From NCBI GenBank assembly GCA_035525785.1, contig DATLDQ010000012.1, positions 1 to 10,371 on the forward strand: 10,371 nt of DNA. The letters run 5' to 3'. The number at the start of each line of letters is the position of its first letter. The first letter of the stretch is position 1. The translations under genes were made by a program, and so were the position numbers. Below are positions 6,349 through 10,371 of this stretch, piece by piece. Below the pieces are notes generated by a model that was not told the DNA's origin, did no database searches, and worked only from the letters and a program-made list of their open reading frames with translations. The DNA is from CADEED01 sp035525785. GTDB taxonomy: Bacteria; Pseudomonadota; Gammaproteobacteria; Steroidobacterales; Steroidobacteraceae.

Positions 6349-7263
6349 TTACTGGGAATCGGCTGGGGCGGTAAGTTTTCCGGGACTCGAACTGCCGCCC
6401 TCGAACTCCCAGCGGTACGTGAAACGCATGAGCCGGTACTTGTCAGCGAGTTCCTTCGGAAAAGGATCGAAAGGACTGGCCAGTTTCAGGATATCGAGCG
6501 CCGCCTGGTCGAGCTTCGCCGACCCGCTCGACGTGCGGATGACCGCGGATTCGAGGCGCCCGTCAGCCAGGATGACGACCTCGATGTCGGGATTGCGCTT
6601 GGCCGGCGCGCGCCAGGCGGCCTGCGGGTAATTCAGCGTGCCCAGGCGCTCGATCTTGGTACGCCAGCCGACGAGGTAGGGCGCCAGCACCGCCTCGCGC
6701 GTGTCAGGCGTCACCCACAATTCGTCGCGTTGCGCGCCGTTTATCTTCTGATCCTGCACGTCGTCGACGCCGATCTTGTCGCGCTCGTTGTTGCCCTCGG
6801 TGAGGACTGGCACCTCGGTCATTTCCGTGAGGCTGGCCGGCGGCGCGAAGTAGACGATCTCGGGCATCGACGCGCTGGTAGTTAGGACATGGTTGTCGGC
6901 CGTGGAGAGCAGCGCGCCGACGTCGTCCTGCAGGGTCGAGCCGTCCACGCGCCCGTCGTGCGCGGCGTTCTCGGAGGCCGCGCGCAGCGACTGCGCCTCG
7001 TCGGCGTTGCGCGCATTGCCCGAACCGAGCTGGGTGCGCTGCGCGAGATACGATGCGTCGTCGTTCTTGCGGGCTTCCGGGATGTCGTTCGAGACGATGA
7101 TGACTTCGAGACCGCGCGGCAGGCCGTCACGGGTCTTCGGGCCGCCGAAGGTGATGCCGACGATCAGCACGCCATGGACCAGCGCCGCCATGAAGATGGT
7201 GGTGGTCAGGCGGTCGCGAGTGGGCGCGTTGCCCTCGCGCAATTGCAGTGCGCGGGCCGTCAT
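6349..7263 (-). CDS. TonB-family energy transducer, TonB3-like
   Basis: A 304-residue inner-membrane protein with one N-terminal helix (about 21-40) that holds His30 in AALVHGVLIVG, matching the conserved TonB transmembrane His, a long periplasmic region and a C-terminal TonB domain (about 192-288: YLVGWRTKIERLGTLNYP, then IEVVILADGRLESAVI and LASPFDPFPKEL). The Glu/Pro-Lys/Pro linker of classical TonB is missing; residues 60-190 are acidic, polar and poor in Pro. The position between gshB and yqgE beside pilG is that of tonB3 in Pseudomonas aeruginosa, reported to be required for twitching motility and pilus assembly. It follows gshB after one base. ExbB and ExbD partners are not in the window. 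The family call is secure, while the pilus role is by synteny only. Confidence 0.85.
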   Translation of the reverse strand: MTARALQLREGNAPTRDRLTTTIFMAALVHGVLIVGITFGGPKTRDGLPRGLEVIIVSNDIPEARKNDDASYLAQRTQLGSGNARNADEAQSLRAASENAAHDGRVDGSTLQDDVGALLSTADNHVLTTSASMPEIVYFAPPASLTEMTEVPVLTEGNNERDKIGVDDVQDQKINGAQRDELWVTPDTREAVLAPYLVGWRTKIERLGTLNYPQAAWRAPAKRNPDIEVVILADGRLESAVIRTSSGSAKLDQAALDILKLASPFDPFPKELADKYRLMRFTYRWEFEGGSSSPGKLTAPADSQ

Positions 7264-7264
7264 C

Positions 7265-8233
7265 TCACTTCGTGCGGGTGCCTAGTCGGCGTTCGAATGC
7301 GGCAATTACCATATCTCCGATATTGAGCCCGAACTGCTGGTCGAGTTCACGTATTCCTGTCGGACTCGTGACGTTGATCTCGGTCACGAAGCCACCGATG
7401 ACGTCGATGCCGACGAAGACCATGCCGCGTTCCGCGAGCACCGGGCCGATCTCCGCGGCCAGCCAGCGATCGCGCTCGGTGAGCTCGCGCCCCACGCCCT
7501 TGGCGCCCGCGGCCAGGTTGCCACGGTTGTCGTCCGCGGCAGGGATACGTGCCAGCGCGTAAGGGACTGGCTGGCCGTCGATGAGCAGCACGCGCGAATC
7601 GCCGCCAGTGACGATCTCGGGCACGTAGCGCTGGGCGATCGCGAACCGATGACCGTAGTCGGTCAACGTTTCGATGATGACGGGCAGGTTCTTGTCGTCC
7701 TTCTCGGCGACGAAGATTGATTTGCCGCCCATGCCGTCCAGGGGCTTCACGACGATCGTGCCGAATTCCTGCGCGAAGGCGCGGATCTCGGTGGCCGAGC
7801 GGGTGATGAGCGTGGGCGCGCAGCACTGCGGGAACCACGCCGTGAACACCTTCTCGTTCATGTCGCGCAGCCCCTGTGGCTTGTTGGCAACGAAGGCGCC
7901 CTGGATCTCCGCGCGCTCCAGGATGTACGTGGTGTAGATGTACTCGGCGTCGAAGGGCGGGTCCTTGCGCATGAACACGCAGTCGAACTCGCCGAGCTTC
8001 ATCTCGGTCTGCTCGCCGAGCTCAAACCACTTTCCGGGATTGGCGAAGACCTGCAGCGGGCGTCCGCGTCCGAGTGCCACCCCGTCGCGCAGATAGAGAT
8101 CGGATTGCTCGAAGTAGGTGAGTTGCCAGCCACGTGCGGCCGCCGCAAGCAACATCGCAAGTGTGGAGTCCTTCGCAAATTTGATCTTCGCGATGGGGTC
8201 CATTACGACGGCAAGACTAGTAGTTTTCGTCAT
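7265..8233 (-). CDS. gshB: Glutathione synthetase
   Basis: An ATP-grasp ligase that joins gamma-glutamylcysteine and glycine to make glutathione in the cytoplasm. The 322 residues have the family N-terminus (LAVVMDPIAKIKFAKDS, 7-23), FMRKDPPFD (87-95), the ATP-binding KPLDGMGGKSIF (163-174), the glycine-rich ANDNR-like DDNRGNLAAGAKG (234-246) and the metal-binding EINVTSPTG (285-293). The start at 8233 is set by GGAG 6 bases upstream and by alignment with E. coli GshB; the longer frame to 8320 adds unrelated residues from the intergenic region. It is the first gene of the six-gene operon, with the tonB-like gene starting one base after its stop. gshA is not here. Confidence 0.96.
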   Translation of the reverse strand: MTKTTSLAVVMDPIAKIKFAKDSTLAMLLAAAARGWQLTYFEQSDLYLRDGVALGRGRPLQVFANPGKWFELGEQTEMKLGEFDCVFMRKDPPFDAEYIYTTYILERAEIQGAFVANKPQGLRDMNEKVFTAWFPQCCAPTLITRSATEIRAFAQEFGTIVVKPLDGMGGKSIFVAEKDDKNLPVIIETLTDYGHRFAIAQRYVPEIVTGGDSRVLLIDGQPVPYALARIPAADDNRGNLAAGAKGVGRELTERDRWLAAEIGPVLAERGMVFVGIDVIGGFVTEINVTSPTGIRELDQQFGLNIGDMVIAAFERRLGTRTK

Positions 8234-8390
8234 CGACGACTCCGACCTCAAAAACGTGACGTGACCGGCATAGCCGGGGGTATTCCTATATGTTAAAACG
8301 CCGTTCAGCTTGCAGCGCACTACCGCTTTTCAATAGCGGTTCACATGCGGTTTCTGGCGGCTTTTTTGTTTGTTCAGCAGAGGATTGCGT
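8234..8390. promoter_or_regulatory. Divergent control region between gshB and pilG
   Basis: This 157-base gap must hold the start signals for the gshB operon and probably for the pil-chp genes. It is AT-richer than its surroundings (TATTCCTATATGTTAAAA, 8281-8298). Visible elements are a tandem CGTGACGTGAC (8255-8265), a 5-bp hairpin CCGGC-ATA-GCCGG (8265-8277), a 6-bp hairpin ACCGCT-N7-AGCGGT (8322-8340), GCGG at 8336, 8347 and 8357, and a T-rich run CTTTTTTGTTTG (8361-8372). I found no confident -35/-10 pair in either direction. Confidence 0.5.
8379..8384 (+). promoter_or_regulatory. Ribosome binding site for pilG
   Basis: AGAGGA lies 6 bases before the GTG at 8391. There is no in-frame ATG in the vicinity, so it fixes a GTG start for pilG. 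Confidence 0.75.
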
Positions 8391-8786
8391 GTGAACGACA
8401 CCAGCTCCCACTTCAAGGGTCTGAAGGTCCTCGTCATCGACGATTCCAAGACCATTCGCAAGACCGCTGAGACCCTCCTCGCGAAGGAAGGTTGCGAGGT
8501 CTACACGGCGGTCGACGGTTTCGATGCGCTGGCGAAGGTCGCCGACTACACGCCCGACATCGTGTTCGTCGACATCATGATGCCGCGTCTCGACGGCTAT
8601 CAGACGTGCTCGCTCATCAAGCACAACAAGGTATTCAGGTCGATTCCAGTGATCATGCTTTCATCGAAGGATGGGCTGTTCGACCGTGCGCGCGGGCGCA
8701 TCGTGGGCTCGGAGTATTACCTCACGAAGCCTTTCACGAAGGACGAGCTGCTGTCTGCCATCGAGACGCACGTCGCTGCGAGGTGA
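8391..8786 (+). CDS. pilG: Type IV pilus response regulator PilG
   Basis: A CheY-like single-domain response regulator of 131 residues, phosphorylated by the ChpA kinase in the Pil-Chp system; it promotes pilus extension and, in Pseudomonas, cAMP signalling. The receiver features are complete: Asp17-Asp18 (VIDDSKTIRKTAE), the phospho-acceptor Asp61 (VFVDIMMPRLDGYQT), SSKDGLFD (91-98) and Lys113 (YLTKPFTKDEL). The sequence follows P. aeruginosa PilG very closely, including AVDGFDALAK and RGRIVGS. It starts with GTG preceded by AGAGGA. pilH begins two bases after its stop, so the two are surely co-transcribed. Confidence 0.96.
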   Translation: MNDTSSHFKGLKVLVIDDSKTIRKTAETLLAKEGCEVYTAVDGFDALAKVADYTPDIVFVDIMMPRLDGYQTCSLIKHNKVFRSIPVIMLSSKDGLFDRARGRIVGSEYYLTKPFTKDELLSAIETHVAAR

Positions 8787-8788
8787 GT

Positions 8789-9154
8789 ATGGCTCTCATT
8801 TTGATCGTGGATGATTCCCCGACCGAAGTGCACGTCATGAAGAAGGCGTTGGAGAAGTCTGGTTACCAGACGGCCACCGCCAACGACGGCGCCGAGGGCG
8901 TGCGCATGGCACGCGAGATGACTCCCGATCTCATCTTCATGGACGTGGTGATGCCCGGCGTCAACGGCTACCAGGCCACACGCACGCTCGCCAACGATCC
9001 GAAGACCAAGACCATTCCCATCATCATGGTCACCTCCAAGGGCCAGGAGACCGACAAGATCTGGGGGCTGCGCCAGGGCGCCGTCGATTACATGGTCAAG
9101 CCGGTCTCTCCCGACCAACTCGTTGCCAAGGCGCAGGCGACTCTCGCCGCCTGA
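8789..9154 (+). CDS. pilH: Type IV pilus response regulator PilH
   Basis: A second CheY-like regulator, 121 residues, that counteracts PilG output and favours retraction in Pseudomonas. Receiver features: Asp8-Asp9 in LIVDDSPTEVHVMKKALEK, the phospho-acceptor Asp52 in FMDVVMPGVNGYQATR, Thr82 (VTSKGQETDKIWGLRQGA) and Lys104 (YMVKPVSPDQL). The QETDK-WG-RQGA stretch is diagnostic of PilH over other CheY proteins. The start at 8789 has GAGG 5 bases upstream within the pilG stop region. An upstream extension of the open frame into pilG is a shadow. Confidence 0.96.
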   Translation: MALILIVDDSPTEVHVMKKALEKSGYQTATANDGAEGVRMAREMTPDLIFMDVVMPGVNGYQATRTLANDPKTKTIPIIMVTSKGQETDKIWGLRQGAVDYMVKPVSPDQLVAKAQATLAA

Positions 9155-9171
9155 TGTGAACGCCTAGAGAA

Positions 9172-9192
9172 ATGAGCGCCAGTCGTCAATGA
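9172..9192 (+). other. Six-codon minicistron overlapping the pilI start
   Basis: ATG AGC GCC AGT CGT CAA TGA encodes MSASRQ. Its stop overlaps the pilI ATG as ATGA, and a purine-rich AGAGA lies just before its own ATG, whereas pilI itself has no clear Shine-Dalgarno. It could deliver ribosomes to pilI by termination-reinitiation. Its length is within what chance allows, so this is a hypothesis. Confidence 0.3.
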
Positions 9193-9752
9193 ACGAAGCA
9201 GTTACTCTCAAAAGCCTGCGCGACCGTCCCTTCGAGCTCCTCGCCGAGCTCGAACGGCGTGGCCGCGCGGTCACCGCTGCCGCTGCGTCCGAGAATCCGG
9301 GCGCGCGCGAGTGGGTGGGCGTCGCTTTTCGCATGGCCGGCGAGCTGTATCTGGCCGCGCGCGAGGAAACCCGAGAAGTGCTCGCCGTGCCGCCCGGCCT
9401 CACGCGTGTACCCGGCGCCAAGACCTGGGTGAAAGGCATCGCCAACGTTCGCGGACAGTTGCTTCCCATTCTCGACCTGCGCCAGTACCTGGGCAGCGGG
9501 GTCACGCCGAACTCGCGCAACGTGCGCGTCATTGTCGTCAATCACCGCGAAGTGCCGGCGGGTCTGCTCGTCGATGAAGTGCTGGGCTTCCGACGCTTCT
9601 CCGAATCCGAATTCACCGGTGACGCACCGCCGACCGTGGTGCGTTGCGAGCGTTATCTCGCGGGCGCGTTCAAGCGCGGGCCCGAGCAATGGCCGGTATT
9701 GAGCCTTCGACAGCTGGTGGAGAGCCCGTCCTTCCAGGAGGCCGCGGCATGA
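9189..9752 (+). CDS. pilI: Type IV pilus chemosensory adaptor PilI (CheW-like)
   Basis: The CheW-like scaffold that couples the PilJ receptor to the ChpA kinase at the inner membrane. The 187-residue protein has an N-terminal helix similar to PilI (RPFELLAELERRGRAV, 13-28) and a CheW domain from about 40 to 178: WVGVAFRMAGELYLAA, VPGAKTWVKGIANVRGQLLPILDLR (74-98, with the CheW NVRG at 86-89) and VVNHREVPAGLLVDEVLGF. The WVKGIANVRG stretch is shared with Pseudomonas PilI. It lies 34 bases after pilH and overlaps pilJ by ATGA. Its own ribosome binding site is poor. Confidence 0.94.
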   Translation: MNEAVTLKSLRDRPFELLAELERRGRAVTAAAASENPGAREWVGVAFRMAGELYLAAREETREVLAVPPGLTRVPGAKTWVKGIANVRGQLLPILDLRQYLGSGVTPNSRNVRVIVVNHREVPAGLLVDEVLGFRRFSESEFTGDAPPTVVRCERYLAGAFKRGPEQWPVLSLRQLVESPSFQEAAA

Positions 9753-10371
9753 ACACCGAGACGGTGGGCGCTTCGCGCTCGCTCAAGTCGATCAATGGTC
9801 TGATCAGCGTGACGCTGGTCTGCGCGGTGCTCGCGGCGCTCGCGGCGCTGGCCGGCTACTTCATCGACCTCAGTGTCCTCTATATCGTGGCAGCCGCCCT
9901 GGCGGTGGTCGCGGTGGTGCCGTGCCTGCTCATGTTCCAGCGTGTGAAGGCAGTAGAAGCCGATTTCGGCCATCGCGAGGCGCTATCGATGGCGCAACGC
10001 AAGGAAACCGAGCGCAACCAGCAGGCTATCCTGCGGCTCCTCGACGAACTCGCGCCGCTTGCCGACGGCGACCTCACCGTGCAGGCCACGGTGACCGAAG
10101 ACATCACGGGCACGATCGCAGACTCGATCAACTACGCCATCGGCGTGCTTCGCGACCTGGTGAGCACGATCAACCAGTCGGCGATCCAGCTCGATGGCGC
10201 CACCCGACAGACGCAGGCGCTGTCCTCGCACCTCGCCAAGGCGGCGAGTGCGCAGACCAAGCAGATCTCGGGCGCGACGGAATCCGCGAGCAACATGGCG
10301 GCCTCCACCGAGGCGATCTCCGGCAATTCCGAGCGCGCTTCCGATGTCGCGCGTCACTCGGTGGACGTGGC
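9749..10371 (+). CDS. pilJ: PilJ-type methyl-accepting receptor, N-terminal part, without a periplasmic sensing domain
   Basis: The first 207 codons of a receptor that continues past the window. It starts with ATG overlapping the pilI stop (ATGA). Two hydrophobic helices, about residues 18-39 (LISVTLVCAVLAALAALAGY) and 44-63 (LYIVAAALAVVAVVPCLLMF), are joined by only four or so residues (DLSV). Basic residues flank both outer ends (Arg10, Lys13; Arg65, Lys67), which predicts a membrane hairpin with both ends in the cytoplasm. Next comes the PilJ-typical juxtamembrane/HAMP-like stretch ERNQQAILRLLDEL (88-101), LADGDLTVQATVTEDITGTI (104-123) and ADSINYAIGVLRDLVSTINQ (124-143), then the start of the coiled signalling domain. 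Classical PilJ has about 250 periplasmic residues between the helices, and these are absent. The reading frame is intact, so a frameshift is not the cause. Position and the downstream match support the PilJ name; the sensing mode must differ. Confidence 0.9.
   Translation, partial: MNTETVGASRSLKSINGLISVTLVCAVLAALAALAGYFIDLSVLYIVAAALAVVAVVPCLLMFQRVKAVEADFGHREALSMAQRKETERNQQAILRLLDELAPLADGDLTVQATVTEDITGTIADSINYAIGVLRDLVSTINQSAIQLDGATRQTQALSSHLAKAASAQTKQISGATESASNMAASTEAISGNSERASDVARHSVDV

Noticed and set aside
8322..8372. A Rho-independent terminator before pilG
   Set aside because: The 6-bp hairpin ends 20 or more bases before the T-run, and the sequence directly before the T-run (TGGCGGC) has no nearby complementary arm.
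9749..9940. Short PilJ as the product of a frameshift or deletion artefact
   Set aside because: The frame is continuous from the ATGA-coupled start through both helices into the conserved cytoplasmic part, and both helix flanks have sensible charges. A true in-frame deletion cannot be excluded from one sequence.

Overview
The window looks like chromosomal DNA of a GC-rich gammaproteobacterium. The inference rests on gene order. A PilU gene, then gshB, a tonB-like gene, yqgE, ruvX and pyrB on one strand, and pilG-pilH-pilI-pilJ on the other, is the neighbourhood I know from Pseudomonas and its relatives. The accessory genes inserted here and the content of the pyrB end differ from Pseudomonas, so a deeper lineage (Xanthomonadales, Nevskiales or Steroidobacter-like) is plausible but unproven. 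I see no tRNA, rRNA, insertion sequence, CRISPR array or phage gene. Coding density is high, and no gene-free stretch exceeds about 262 bases.

Left part (1-3436). A retraction ATPase gene (pilU, + strand) opens the window. A 262-base gap with a possible promoter and a perfect 5' hairpin leads to a small outer-membrane beta-barrel protein (+). This converges, with 8 bases between, on a ferritin-like diiron protein (-) that I cannot assign to a named function. A 175-base divergent gap separates that gene from a RidA-family gene (+), which meets the next operon tail to tail and shares a CTAG stop with it.

Middle part (3433-8233, - strand). Six genes form one tight operon, read right to left: gshB (glutathione synthetase), a TonB-family protein, yqgE, ruvX, pyrB (aspartate carbamoyltransferase) and a PyrK-type FAD/[2Fe-2S] electron-transfer protein. 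Spacings are 1 base, 10 bases, an 8-base overlap and two ATGA overlaps, so translation is probably coupled through most of it. Pseudomonas carries pyrR and a pyrC-like gene around pyrB. Here pyrR is absent and a PyrK homologue sits at the 3' end.

Right part (8234-10371, + strand). A 157-base divergent region separates gshB from the Pil-Chp chemosensory genes: pilG and pilH (response regulators), pilI (CheW-like adaptor) and the start of pilJ (methyl-accepting receptor, cut by the window end). The most striking observation is in pilJ. Its two membrane helices are joined by only a few residues, so the large periplasmic sensing region of classical PilJ is missing, while the cytoplasmic part continues normally. 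PilU, the TonB3-like protein and the Pil-Chp genes point to type IV pilus twitching and surface sensing. The glutathione, pyrimidine and RuvX genes are housekeeping companions of this locus.
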